A stretch of DNA of 64,000 nucleotides from Pedobacter heparinus DSM 2366 (GTDB taxonomy: Bacteria > Bacteroidota > Bacteroidia > Sphingobacteriales > Sphingobacteriaceae). Positions within the stretch are counted from its first letter, which is position 1. Each line of letters opens with the position of its first letter. The position numbers and the translations under genes are program-made. The notes beneath the pieces are model-generated. The model was not told where the DNA came from. It saw nothing but the letters and a program-made list of their open reading frames with translations, and searched no databases. Positions 8,930 to 17,119 of the stretch are shown here, in pieces. Where the stretch lies: positions 4,402,001 to 4,466,000 of the forward strand of contig NC_013061.1 in assembly GCF_000023825.1 (NCBI RefSeq), in the 5' to 3' direction.

Positions 8930-9832
8930 TTAACCTGGTTTATGGGGCTTAATGTGATCACTTTGTGGTGGCAGGGGCACAAAATCAGTTTCTCCGGGTA
9001 CCGGAACAAATGATTGCTCCAACCACATTGTTTTTGCTTCTTCAATCCTTTCAGGTGTAGAGGCTACAAAATTCCAGTAAATGATCCGTCCTTCATCAAA
9101 AGGTTCACCTCCAAAAATATAAATGGTTGTATTTTCCTGCATGTTAAATGCACAAAGCTTGCTGTCTTTTGCTACCAGTAACTGTTTCGGGCCAAAAGTA
9201 TTGCCCTCACTTTCGATGGCGCCTTCTAAAATGTACAAGGCACTCTCCCCAAAAAGGTCCTTACCTATCTGAATAGATCGCGGACCTTTGGTTTTTAATT
9301 CCAGAAAATAAAGGGGGCTATAGACCGGCACCTCAGATTTTCTGCCAAAAACTTCACCGGCAATAAGTTTAAAATGTACTCCGTTTTCTTCCCATTCAGG
9401 CAAGCCTTTTCCTTCCACATGAAAAAACTCAGGTTCCATCTCTTCCAGGTGTTTTGGCAGGGCCACCCAGATCTGCAGCCCATGCATCATTTTATCCGAA
9501 TGGCGCAGGTACTGAGGTGTTCTTTCTGAGTGTACAATTCCTTTACCGGCAGTCATCCAGTTTACCTGTCCGGGTTTTATTTCTACTTCAGTACCCAAAC
9601 TATCCTTGTGCATAATGCTCCCCTCAAAAAGATAGGTAAGTGTCGACAGTCCGATATGCGGATGTGGTGGCACATCCATATTCTCGGTATCACTCATACA
9701 AACCGGCCCCATGTGGTCTATAAATGCAAAGGGGCCTACCATTCTTTTCTCACGGAAAGGCAATAGCCTGCCCACCATAAAGCTCCCTATGCTGGCCGGT
9801 CTTTCTTCAATAATCAGATTGATGTTTGACAT
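8930..9832 (-). CDS. Pirin family bicupin protein
   Basis: A 300-residue pirin. The N-terminal cupin carries the metal-binding run PPHPHIGLSTLTYLFEG and a following MHKDS with the fourth ligand region. GQVNWMTAGKGIVHSER is the standard pirin signature. The C-terminal cupin (about 180-270) ends with GGEPFDEGRIIYWNFVAS, typical of the family. Some pirins are quercetin dioxygenases and others act as regulators; this sequence does not decide which. It converges with the hydroxylase gene, leaving only seven bases between the two stops, and no strong terminator is seen between them. Confidence 0.9.
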   Translation of the reverse strand: MSNINLIIEERPASIGSFMVGRLLPFREKRMVGPFAFIDHMGPVCMSDTENMDVPPHPHIGLSTLTYLFEGSIMHKDSLGTEVEIKPGQVNWMTAGKGIVHSERTPQYLRHSDKMMHGLQIWVALPKHLEEMEPEFFHVEGKGLPEWEENGVHFKLIAGEVFGRKSEVPVYSPLYFLELKTKGPRSIQIGKDLFGESALYILEGAIESEGNTFGPKQLLVAKDSKLCAFNMQENTTIYIFGGEPFDEGRIIYWNFVASTPERIEEAKTMWLEQSFVPVPGETDFVPLPPQSDHIKPHKPG

Positions 9833-9897
9833 GAAATTTTAGTTAATGTTTTTTTCATAGTGAAGAGATTAAATAGACATGCTTCTAAATATAATCA

Positions 9898-9905
9898 TAT
9901 TTTTG
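9898..9905 (+). promoter_or_regulatory. -7 promoter box TATTTTTG
   Basis: A TAnnTTTG match 20 bases before the ATG at 9926. It helps to fix that start, since a GTG-initiated extension from 9860 would begin upstream of the promoter. The -33 element is not clear. Confidence 0.4.
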
Positions 9906-9925
9906 GGAAGAACTTATATTCATCC

Positions 9926-10516
9926 ATGAACAATAGTTATATCAAAACAATATTATTAGCCAGTTGTTTAACAGGAATTTTCTTTTCTCTTATTACATTT
10001 CTTTTATCGGCACTGGGGGTATTATCTGTTGGTCAGCAAACTTTAAGCAAACTCCTTATAGCTGGTCTTCCCTTCATCATCCCCGCATTGGCTTTATGGC
10101 TTTATCAGTTTTTAAATTCAAGGTTTCCAAACAACAGCCTCGAAAAATTCAGTTTACTTGTCAGCAACATTCTGCTGGGCATTTGTGTAGCAATGCTATT
10201 TTTTGGATACCAGAAGTGGTATACCCTAATTACCACTTTTATCTTGTTAAGTCTGTTAATTTACATTGAATATCTAAACAAATTAAGGTTTATGTACCGC
10301 TTTTACCGGTTGTTTATACTTTTGCTGATCCTTTTTTATCCTGTTTACCTGATGGTGATTACACATGGATTCTTAAAATTTAATGCAGAAGCTTCATTAA
10401 AATTAGGCATTGGAGGCGTTTCGATCGAGGCTTTCTTTTATTTAATGGCCATGCTGTTAATGGCCGTATATCTGTTTGAACTTTTTAAGCATAAAATAAG
10501 CAAATCCAATGGATAA
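9926..10516 (+). CDS. Hypothetical multi-pass membrane protein
   Basis: A 196-residue protein made almost entirely of hydrophobic helices, about six (TILLASCLTGIFFSLITFLL, LLIAGLPFIIPALALWLYQF, LLVSNILLGICVAMLFFGY, TLITTFILLSLLIYI, LFILLLILFYPVYLMVI, FFYLMAMLLMAVYLFELF). No family is recognised. The ATG at 9926 is preferred over a GTG at 9860 because a promoter box lies between them. It overlaps the following cytochrome b5 gene by eight bases, so the two are probably translated together. A partnership of membrane anchor and haem protein is inference. Confidence 0.65.
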   Translation: MNNSYIKTILLASCLTGIFFSLITFLLSALGVLSVGQQTLSKLLIAGLPFIIPALALWLYQFLNSRFPNNSLEKFSLLVSNILLGICVAMLFFGYQKWYTLITTFILLSLLIYIEYLNKLRFMYRFYRLFILLLILFYPVYLMVITHGFLKFNAEASLKLGIGGVSIEAFFYLMAMLLMAVYLFELFKHKISKSNG

Positions 10517-10748
10517 CCTGCCCCTGTTTACCAAGCAACAATTAGCCCTGCGCAACGGGCAGGATAAGCCAGAGATATGGGTAGCCTTTAAAGGCCTGAT
10601 ATATGATGTTACAGAAAGTCGTTTATGGCGAAATGGCAAACACTATGAACATTGGGCGGGTCAGGATTTAACAGATGAACTTCCGGATGCCCCTCATACC
10701 GAAACTGTTTTTGAAAAGTTTAAGCCCGTAGGAAAACTGGACGCATAA
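10509..10748 (+). CDS. Small cytochrome b5-like haem-binding domain protein
   Basis: A 79-residue single-domain protein. WVAFKGLIYDVTESRLW followed by GKHYEHWAGQDLTDELPDAPH matches the b5-like fold, with the two axial-histidine regions around HYEHWAGQDLT and DAPH. Such stand-alone domains bind haem or steroids and carry electrons. It has no signal peptide or membrane helix. Its start lies inside the end of the membrane protein gene, which points to coupled translation. A strong hairpin terminator follows its stop codon directly. Confidence 0.8.
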   Translation: MDNLPLFTKQQLALRNGQDKPEIWVAFKGLIYDVTESRLWRNGKHYEHWAGQDLTDELPDAPHTETVFEKFKPVGKLDA

Positions 10749-10782
10749 AAAATGGCTATCCATGATCCGGACAGCCATTTTT
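10748..10782. terminator. Bidirectional hairpin terminator
   Basis: A 14-bp stem (AAAAATGGCTATCC paired with GGACAGCCATTTTT, one mismatch) with a 7-base loop and A/T tracts on both sides. It separates the b5 gene from the convergent PfkB kinase gene. Confidence 0.8.
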
Positions 10783-10799
10783 ACGGTTTAAATATTAAA

Positions 10800-11720
10800 C
10801 TACGGCTCTATAGTAAATGCACTCAGGTTTACAAATTCCTGCACCCTTGCAGCTACTTCTTCTTGCTTTAGATTTAAAATTTTCTCTATCCCAAATTTTT
10901 CTACACAAAAAGAAGCCAGTGCAGATCCGAAAATAATGGCATTTTTCATGTTATTAAAATTGACTGTTCCCACTTTAGCCATATAACCAATAAAACCACC
11001 GGCAAAAGTATCACCAGCACCGGTAGGGTCAAATACTTCAGCAAGCGGGAGGGCTGGCGCAGAGAAGATCTTGCCTTCGCCAAACAATAGTGCACCGTGC
11101 TCACCTTTTTTAATGATCAGATATTTCGGCCCCATAGTCAGGATTTTTTTTGCTGCCTTAACCAAAGAGTATTCACCTGAAAGCTGGCGAGCTTCGGCAT
11201 CATTGATGGTCAGCACATCCACCATTTTAATAGTTTCCAATAAATCAGTCATCATAATGTCCATCCAGAAGTTCATGGTATCCAGAACAATCAGCTTTGG
11301 CTTATTTTTAAGACGTTTGATCACCGTTTGCTGTACAATCGGCGTCAGGTTGCCCAACATCAGGTATTCACAGTCCTGGTAATTGTCTGGTATGATCGGG
11401 TCGAAAGCTTCAAGTACATTCAATTCTGTAACCAGGGTATCACGACTGTTCATGTCGTTGTGATATTTACCAGACCAGAAGAACGACTTTTCGCCTGCCT
11501 TTACCTGCAGTCCTTCAGTGTCTATACGGTGTTCAGCAAATGTATCAATGTTCTTTTGTCCAAAGTCATCACCCACTACAGCAACAATTTTTACCTTATC
11601 GTAGAAGTAAGATGCGGCTAAACTGGCATAAGTTGCAGCACCACCAACTATTTTATCGGTTTTTCCAAAGGGGGTTTCAATAGCATCAAAAGCTACAGTT
11701 CCTATGATTATCAGGCTCAT
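10800..11720 (-). CDS. PfkB family sugar/nucleoside kinase
   Basis: A 306-residue ribokinase-fold kinase. The N-terminal substrate glycine pair is in KIVGGAATYASLAASYF (about residue 25). The C-terminal ATP and catalytic motif DPTGAGDTFAGGFIGY (about 233) has the catalytic Asp in GAGD. The enzyme transfers phosphate from ATP to a sugar or nucleoside hydroxyl; Bacteroidota homologues of this type are not assigned a firm substrate by sequence alone. It stands alone, convergent with the b5 gene and divergent from the tRNA. Confidence 0.88.
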   Translation of the reverse strand: MSLIIIGTVAFDAIETPFGKTDKIVGGAATYASLAASYFYDKVKIVAVVGDDFGQKNIDTFAEHRIDTEGLQVKAGEKSFFWSGKYHNDMNSRDTLVTELNVLEAFDPIIPDNYQDCEYLMLGNLTPIVQQTVIKRLKNKPKLIVLDTMNFWMDIMMTDLLETIKMVDVLTINDAEARQLSGEYSLVKAAKKILTMGPKYLIIKKGEHGALLFGEGKIFSAPALPLAEVFDPTGAGDTFAGGFIGYMAKVGTVNFNNMKNAIIFGSALASFCVEKFGIEKILNLKQEEVAARVQEFVNLSAFTIEP

Positions 11721-11863
11721 ATAAGTTTCTTAAAATTTTTTTTCATTTTTTTCACTGCAAATATTGCATAAATAATTTAAAAGCCCTAATATTGCATTCC
11801 CAAAACGAACAAGATATTATTATCTTCAACGGTTCAAAAAGCCCGTTTTGGTAACCGGAATAC

Positions 11864-11937
11864 TCCCGAATAGCTCAGCCGGTTAGAGCATCTGACTGTT
11901 AATCAGAGGGTCGCTGGTTCGAGCCCAGCTTCGGGAG
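11864..11937 (+). tRNA. tRNA-Asn (anticodon GTT)
   Basis: A complete cloverleaf can be drawn. The acceptor stem is TCCCGAA with TTCGGGA. The anticodon stem TCTGA/TCAGA encloses CTGTTAA with GTT at 11898-11900, and the T arm is GCTGG-TTCGAGC-CCAGC. The discriminator is G and the CCA end is not encoded. It reads the AAC and AAU codons for asparagine. Confidence 0.96.
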
Positions 11938-11941
11938 CAGC

Positions 11942-11975
11942 AAAAAAGCCTTATTCTTACGAGTGAGGCTTTTTT
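11942..11975 (+). terminator. Terminator downstream of tRNA-Asn
   Basis: AAAAAAGCCTTA pairs with TGAGGCTTTTTT (one mismatch) and runs into a T tract four bases after the tRNA 3' end. Confidence 0.75.
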
Positions 11976-12084
11976 GTTTTACGATCACTTTGAAAAGAAT
12001 TAAGCATTGACAGTAAATTATAGTGACTATATTTAAAATCTAAAAGTCTAACTTATAATTTTTTGACCGTTAACCACGCGTAAA

Positions 12085-12444
12085 ATGAATAATGCAAATC
12101 ATGCAAGGGTATATAAAATGTCCTTTGCAAGTGTCTATCCACACTACATCCAAAAAGCGGAGAAAAAAGGGCGCACAAAAGAGGAAGTAGACGAAATCAT
12201 ATACTGGCTAACAGGATATGATCAGCAAACATTACAACAGCATATAGATAACAAAACCGACTTTGAGACCTTTTTTGCCCGGGCACCACAAATAAATCCT
12301 AATATTTCAAAAATTACCGGAGTAATCTGCGGTTATCGTGTTGAAGAAATCGAAGACCAACTTATACAGAAAGTCCGTTATCTGGATAAGCTGATCGATG
12401 AACTGGCGAAAGGAAAGCCAATGGATAAAATTTTAAGAAAATAA
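12085..12444 (+). CDS. DUF2200 family protein
   Basis: A 119-residue cytoplasmic protein of the DUF2200 family, recognised by VYKMSFASVYPHYIQKAEKK, then EVDEIIYWLTGYD and FFARAPQINPNISKITGVICGYRVEEIEDQ. These proteins are short, helical and of unknown biochemical function. It stands alone between tRNA-Asn and a perfect hairpin terminator, and converges with the sigma factor gene. Confidence 0.85.
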   Translation: MNNANHARVYKMSFASVYPHYIQKAEKKGRTKEEVDEIIYWLTGYDQQTLQQHIDNKTDFETFFARAPQINPNISKITGVICGYRVEEIEDQLIQKVRYLDKLIDELAKGKPMDKILRK

Positions 12445-12450
12445 TAGGAA

Positions 12451-12503
12451 ACCATCCCTAACAAAAAAAGACACATGACGTGTCTTTTTTTGTTAGGGAT
12501 GGT
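12451..12503. terminator. Perfect 24-bp bidirectional terminator
   Basis: A 24-bp perfect inverted repeat beginning ACCATCCCTAAC, with a 5-base loop (ATGAC). The stem contains A7/T7 runs, so it can end transcription both from DUF2200 and from the convergent sigma factor. Confidence 0.88.
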
Positions 12504-12510
12504 GTATGTA

Positions 12511-13041
12511 TTACATCACTTCCGTACCCAAAATATCTTTTGAATAGGTTTTCAGGTATTTTTTAAGGATTTGCCGGGCAACATGGATCCTGGTTTTTAC
12601 CGTTCCTATTGGAATTTCAAGCATTTCTGCAATTTCATGGTATTTATATCCTTCAAAATACTTAACAAAAGGTATATAATATTCGGGTTGCAGCGTGGCT
12701 AATGCCTTATTAATATCTCCTATAATAAATTTGCTTTCACTGGAATTTTTGGTTGCACTATAATGCAGGTTTGCAGATGAAATGTCATCAGATTTCGTAA
12801 TCAGTGCATTGGTTTTCACCAGGCGCCTGTAATTATTAATGAAGGTATTCTTCATAATTGTAAACAGCCATCCTTTTAAATTGGTGCCTTCTTTAAACTT
12901 CCCATAATAGGTAACCGCCTTTAGCATAGTATCTTGAACCAGATCATTTGCATCTTCGATGTCTTTGGTAAAATTTAAAGCGAATGATTGTAAAGAAACA
13001 GAATGATTGTGAAGCTGTAGGTTGAACTCATTTTTTGTCAT
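12511..13041 (-). CDS. Orphan ECF-type RNA polymerase sigma factor
   Basis: A 176-residue sigma factor. Region 2 covers about residues 12-80 (SLQSFALNFTKDIEDANDLVQDTMLKAV, then LKGWLFTIMKNTFINNYRR). Region 4 covers about 112-165 (LQPEYYIPFVKYFEGYKYHEIAEMLEIPIGTVKTRIHVARQ). Unlike the one at 2713, no anti-sigma gene is beside it. Related orphan ECF factors are common in Bacteroidota and their regulons are usually stress or envelope related, which is not shown here. Confidence 0.92.
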   Translation of the reverse strand: MTKNEFNLQLHNHSVSLQSFALNFTKDIEDANDLVQDTMLKAVTYYGKFKEGTNLKGWLFTIMKNTFINNYRRLVKTNALITKSDDISSANLHYSATKNSSESKFIIGDINKALATLQPEYYIPFVKYFEGYKYHEIAEMLEIPIGTVKTRIHVARQILKKYLKTYSKDILGTEVM

Positions 13042-13205
13042 AATGTTTAAGTTTTAAGGTTAAAAAAACGAACAAACAGTTTTTGAGTGGCGCTCACTGA
13101 TTTGTTTAATCTTACACACTAAAGTCTTAACAACATATGTACCAAAAAATAATTTTCCATGTTAAGAAATTAATTTTGGCGCTTAACAATATAAATAAGT
13201 CAATA

Positions 13206-14222
13206 TCACAAAATATTTACTTCTCTTTCCAGTTTTACACCAAACTTGGCATATACTGTATTGATAATTTCCTCCGAAAAAGCATACACTTCCTGTCCTG
13301 TTGCGGAACCATGATTTACCAATACCAATGCCTGGTTTTTCCATGTGCCTGTTTGCCCTGCCACTTTACCTTTAAAGCCACATTGCTCAATCAGCCAGCC
13401 TGCAGCCAGTTTAACCTGATCTCCGGGCATAGGATAATGGACAACATCCGGAAATTTGGCCAGCACAGATTCAAATTGAGCCTGGTCAATCACCGGGTTC
13501 TTAAAGAAGCTCCCTGCATTGCCAATTGTCGAGGGGTCTGGCAACTTACTGACCCTTATCGCCGAAACAACCTTAGAGATATCTGCTATCGTAGGATTGG
13601 TAATATTCCTGTTTAACAGTTCGGCCTGAATGGCTCCGTACTGCGTATGGAGTACGGCATGCCTGCTCAATTTAAAACTAACGGCAGTAATGATATACCT
13701 GCCCTTCAGCTCATTTTTAAAAATACTGTCACGGTAGCCAAATCTGCAATCCTCAAAATTAAAAACCCTTTTTTCTGCCGTGGCAATTTCGTAAGCGGTA
13801 CAGGAATGAAAAACATCTTTCAGCTCTACCCCATAAGCACCAATATTCTGGATCGGCGCCGCACCTACGGTTCCCGGGATCAGGCTCAGGTTTTCCACAC
13901 CAGCAAAACCATTCCCTACACAGTAGTTTACCAGATCGTTCCACACCACCCCTGCCCCTGCAGTTACCATTACATTATCCTGATCAACCTTTGAGGAAAT
14001 ACCCGGTATACTTATTTTCAGCACAAGGCCATCAAAATCCTTAGTAAATAAAAGATTACTTCCCCCTCCCAAAACCAATAACTTTTGTGCACTGCTTACA
14101 GCCATTCCCAGCAATTCCTCTAAATCGGGTTCAGTAAAAATCTCTGCAAAAAAACTAGAACAAACGTTAACGCCAAATGTATTATATGGTTTGAGGGAAA
14201 TATTTTCTTGCAGGACTAACAT
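13206..14222 (-). CDS. murB: UDP-N-acetylenolpyruvoylglucosamine reductase
   Basis: A 338-residue flavoenzyme of peptidoglycan precursor synthesis. It reduces UDP-GlcNAc-enolpyruvate to UDP-MurNAc with NADPH in the cytoplasm. The start is QENISLKPYNTFGV, followed by the FAD-binding LVLGGGSNLLF (about residue 50). GTVGAAPIQNIGAYGVE and the catalytic-serine motif GNAGSFFKNPV (about 237) are present. The length matches the longer, E. coli-like type of MurB. The second of two closely spaced ATGs (14222) gives the usual N-terminus. No other cell-wall genes are adjacent. Confidence 0.95.
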   Translation of the reverse strand: MLVLQENISLKPYNTFGVNVCSSFFAEIFTEPDLEELLGMAVSSAQKLLVLGGGSNLLFTKDFDGLVLKISIPGISSKVDQDNVMVTAGAGVVWNDLVNYCVGNGFAGVENLSLIPGTVGAAPIQNIGAYGVELKDVFHSCTAYEIATAEKRVFNFEDCRFGYRDSIFKNELKGRYIITAVSFKLSRHAVLHTQYGAIQAELLNRNITNPTIADISKVVSAIRVSKLPDPSTIGNAGSFFKNPVIDQAQFESVLAKFPDVVHYPMPGDQVKLAAGWLIEQCGFKGKVAGQTGTWKNQALVLVNHGSATGQEVYAFSEEIINTVYAKFGVKLEREVNIL

Positions 14223-14304
14223 AAACAAGTAAACAGGTTAAATATATGCCACAAATGTAATTGTAAGACTTGTAATAAATATGTTAAAAGTAATATTTAA
14301 AAAT

Positions 14305-14334
14305 TTTGACTATTTTTCATCCGTATTATATTTG
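14305..14334 (+). promoter_or_regulatory. Promoter of the first TetR gene
   Basis: TTTG at 14305-14308, an 18-bp spacer, then TATATTTG (TAnnTTTG) at 14327-14334. Both elements of the Bacteroidota housekeeping promoter are present; the leader before the ATG at 14429 would be about 90 bases. Confidence 0.55.
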
Positions 14335-14428
14335 TTTTTTAATGATGATGAAGCTATCACTATGGTTTCGGCTAAATTGTTAAAATACCTTAAACACAAT
14401 AAAGGAAGAAGGGACCAGTAAAATTTGT

Positions 14429-15037
14429 ATGGAAAATCAGGATAAAAAGAAAGTTTTAATTATTGAAGCGGCATTAAAACGGTTTGCTCATTATGGATTG
14501 TCTAAAACAACCATGACGGAAATCGCAAAAGACATATCGTTCTCCAAAGCTTTGCTTTATTACTATTTCCCTGATAAATTGAGCCTGTATGTAAGTGCAA
14601 TAGAACACCTGATGCAGATCATCAGCAGAGATCTGGTGAAATCTATTGACAAAACAAGCAGCTCAACAGAAGGCATATTCAAACTGCTGCAAAAAAGACA
14701 ATCTTTTATTCAAAAATATTACAATCTCCTGGAATCTACGCAACTTATTGGTAATGAACTACCTGATGATCTGTACCAGAAATTCAGTAAGGCAAGGGCT
14801 TTTGAAGCCATAATTATCAGCTCTTTGTTTAGCCGGGGCGTTACAAGCGGAGAGTTTATAATAGAAGATCCGAAACTGACAACAGAAATATTCATCGATG
14901 CCCTATCTGGCATACACTTCAACATCATGTCTAAAGACAAGAACATATTCCCTGTAAAAGAGCAGTTTAAACAAATATTTATCAAGGAAAAACTGTTCGC
15001 CGAGATTTTTCTGGAAGGATTAAGGCCAAAAAAATAA
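14429..15037 (+). CDS. TetR/AcrR family regulator (first of tandem pair)
   Basis: A 202-residue repressor-type protein. The N-terminal helix-turn-helix (about 8-55) reads IIEAALKRFAHYGLSKTTMTEIAKD, then SFSKALLYYYFPDKLSLY; the rest is the helical ligand-binding domain. It resembles the TetR protein encoded next to it, suggesting tandem duplication. It precedes a TolC-adaptor-RND efflux operon and could control it, but 117 bases with a second promoter-like box separate it from the next gene. The inducer is unknown. Confidence 0.9.
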   Translation: MENQDKKKVLIIEAALKRFAHYGLSKTTMTEIAKDISFSKALLYYYFPDKLSLYVSAIEHLMQIISRDLVKSIDKTSSSTEGIFKLLQKRQSFIQKYYNLLESTQLIGNELPDDLYQKFSKARAFEAIIISSLFSRGVTSGEFIIEDPKLTTEIFIDALSGIHFNIMSKDKNIFPVKEQFKQIFIKEKLFAEIFLEGLRPKK

Positions 15038-15108
15038 ACCAAACAGTCATACAATTGTAAGTTTCAACTGATTTTTAAGAGAAAATTTTTAATGCAGGAT
15101 TATGGCCG

Positions 15109-15116
15109 TATTTTTG
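15109..15116 (+). promoter_or_regulatory. -7 promoter box TATTTTTG before the second TetR gene
   Basis: A TAnnTTTG match about 38 bases before the ATG at 15155. The upstream TTG is not obvious. It suggests that the second TetR gene and the efflux genes form their own transcription unit. Confidence 0.35.
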
Positions 15117-15154
15117 ACCACTTAAATAAAAAAGTCAGAAAGTAAAAAAGTAGA

Positions 15155-15760
15155 ATGGTAGAGACAGATAAAAAAAGAGAGGCTATTATTGAAGGTGCAA
15201 TTAAGCGTTTTATTCATTATGGGATTAACAAAACCACAATGAACGAGATTGCTGAAGATCTATCCGTATCCAAACCCTCTTTATATTATTATTTTCCTGA
15301 TAAGAACAGTTTGGTACTTGGTGTCATTGAAAAAATATTCAATGATTATTTTGAAATGGTAGAAAAGGATAAGTTTGCCGACATTTCCCTGGAAGTATGC
15401 ATGGCCGGCTTTATTGAAATCCGACACCGTTTTTTTCAGAAATATTATATGCTTCATTTATCAGGGGGCAGCCCGGATTCATCATTGAATTCTGAGGAAT
15501 TAAAAGCGCATTTTATGAAAATGCATGGAAAGAACATACAATTGCATGCAGATATTTTTCAAAATGCAATAAATAAAGGTGAAATCGCAGATATGGAAGT
15601 TTATAAAACTGCAGAACTTTACCTGGACAGCCTGGCTGGTATTACCTCTCTTTGTATACTCCATGGCAACAAAGAGTTGTTCCCAAGTAAAAAAGAAATG
15701 AAAAATATACTGGAAAGACAGCTTAGCTTATCGGGTATATTTATTAAAGGATTAAAATAA
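15155..15760 (+). CDS. TetR/AcrR family regulator (second of tandem pair), first gene of efflux operon
   Basis: A 201-residue TetR protein. Its helix-turn-helix (AIIEGAIKRFIHYGINKTTMNEIAED, then SVSKPSLYYYFPDKNSLV) is close to that of the upstream neighbour. The ligand domain differs more, which fits duplication followed by change in the sensed compound. Only 15 bases separate it from the TolC gene, so it is probably co-transcribed with the efflux genes and is the best candidate for their local repressor. Confidence 0.92.
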   Translation: MVETDKKREAIIEGAIKRFIHYGINKTTMNEIAEDLSVSKPSLYYYFPDKNSLVLGVIEKIFNDYFEMVEKDKFADISLEVCMAGFIEIRHRFFQKYYMLHLSGGSPDSSLNSEELKAHFMKMHGKNIQLHADIFQNAINKGEIADMEVYKTAELYLDSLAGITSLCILHGNKELFPSKKEMKNILERQLSLSGIFIKGLK

Positions 15761-15775
15761 CAACAGACTATACAT

Positions 15776-17119
15776 ATGAACACAATAATTAAACAGATAA
15801 AAGTAATTCCGGTATTGCTACTCGGGTTATTGCTATCAAATACAGTTAACGCTCAGCAAACCATGACGTTAAAGGAAGCATTGAATTATGCAGTACAGAA
15901 CAGTGTGAAGACACGAAAATCCAAACTGGACATTGATGGCGGAAAGTATAAAACAGAGGAAATCAGAGCTCAGGCCCTGCCACAAATTACAGGTAATGCA
16001 GGCTTAACTTATAATCCTATTATTGGCCAGCTGGTAGCAAATATAGGTGGTCAGACCCAATCATTTAAATTGGGCCAGAACTGGAATTCTTCTGCCGGTG
16101 TACAGCTTTCACAACAACTGTTCAATCAAACAGTATTTACCGGGCTTCAGGCAGCAAAATCCAGTGAAGAGTATTATAATCTCGTTTCTCAACTTACTGA
16201 AGAGCAAATTATTGAATTGGTTGCCAACAATTACTATCAGGTTTTAGTAAACAGACAACAATTGAATGTGGTAGACAACAACATCAAAAATGTAAAAGTT
16301 ATTGAAAAAATCATTTCTAATCAGTATCAGAATGGCTTGGCAAAAAAGATCGATGTAGACCGTATTAAAGTAAACCTTACCAATTTAGAGACACAGCGTG
16401 AACAAACTTTAAATTTAATCACACAATTGGAAAACCAGTTGAAATTCTCTATGGGGATGCCGGTAAGTACTGACATCACTTTACCTAAAACAGAACTTAC
16501 AGAGGTTACCCGATTACCACAGTTCGCAGACTCTCTTTCGCTGGCCAATAGAACTGAAATCAAAATTTTGGATACTCAGGACAAACTATACTGGCTACAA
16601 CGTAAAGCTTATGTATCAGAATACTACCCCTCTTTAGCTTTGACAGGAAACTATACCTATTCCAGCCAGAGCGGTAGTTTCGACTTCCTAAGCTCCAACA
16701 ATACTGCCATAGGTTTTGGCTCCTCTGCTGTCGGCCTTACTTTAAAAGTGCCTATTTTTAATGGCTTTCTGACCCGTTCAAAAATTCGCCAGGCTGATAT
16801 CGATATTAAAAAAGCAAGAGAAGACAGAAGAGAATCAACAAATTCACTGAATTTGGCTTATGAAAATGCAAAAATCCAGTTACGCAACAGTTTAAATACC
16901 ATTAATGCACAAAAGAAAAATGCTGAACTGGCCGACGAGATCTATAGAAGTACACAAAACAACTATAACAATGGCCTCGCAAACTTAACAGATCTGCTGG
17001 ACACAGAGAACGCATTAACAGAAGCACAAAACAGCTATACGCAGGCATTATTAAACTATAAGATTGCCGAAATACAATTAATCAAATCAAACGGAAATAT
17101 AAAATCACTTTTACAATGA
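15776..17119 (+). CDS. TolC family outer-membrane efflux protein
   Basis: A 447-residue outer-membrane channel with a signal peptide (cleavage after SNTVNA). It has two copies of the outer-membrane efflux repeat, one starting MTLKEALNYAVQNSVKTRKSKLDI and the other in the C-terminal half (KIRQADIDIKKAREDRRES to ALTEAQNSYTQALLNYKIAEIQL). Long helical coiled coils fit the periplasmic tunnel. It is the first structural gene of a tripartite pump and overlaps the adaptor gene by four bases (ATGA). It should carry exported compounds across the outer membrane. Confidence 0.93.
   Translation: MNTIIKQIKVIPVLLLGLLLSNTVNAQQTMTLKEALNYAVQNSVKTRKSKLDIDGGKYKTEEIRAQALPQITGNAGLTYNPIIGQLVANIGGQTQSFKLGQNWNSSAGVQLSQQLFNQTVFTGLQAAKSSEEYYNLVSQLTEEQIIELVANNYYQVLVNRQQLNVVDNNIKNVKVIEKIISNQYQNGLAKKIDVDRIKVNLTNLETQREQTLNLITQLENQLKFSMGMPVSTDITLPKTELTEVTRLPQFADSLSLANRTEIKILDTQDKLYWLQRKAYVSEYYPSLALTGNYTYSSQSGSFDFLSSNNTAIGFGSSAVGLTLKVPIFNGFLTRSKIRQADIDIKKAREDRRESTNSLNLAYENAKIQLRNSLNTINAQKKNAELADEIYRSTQNNYNNGLANLTDLLDTENALTEAQNSYTQALLNYKIAEIQLIKSNGNIKSLLQ

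Noticed and set aside
9860..9925. GTG-initiated N-terminal extension of the membrane protein
   Set aside because: A promoter-like TATTTTTG at 9898-9905 lies within it and the ATG at 9926 begins the first hydrophobic helix more naturally.
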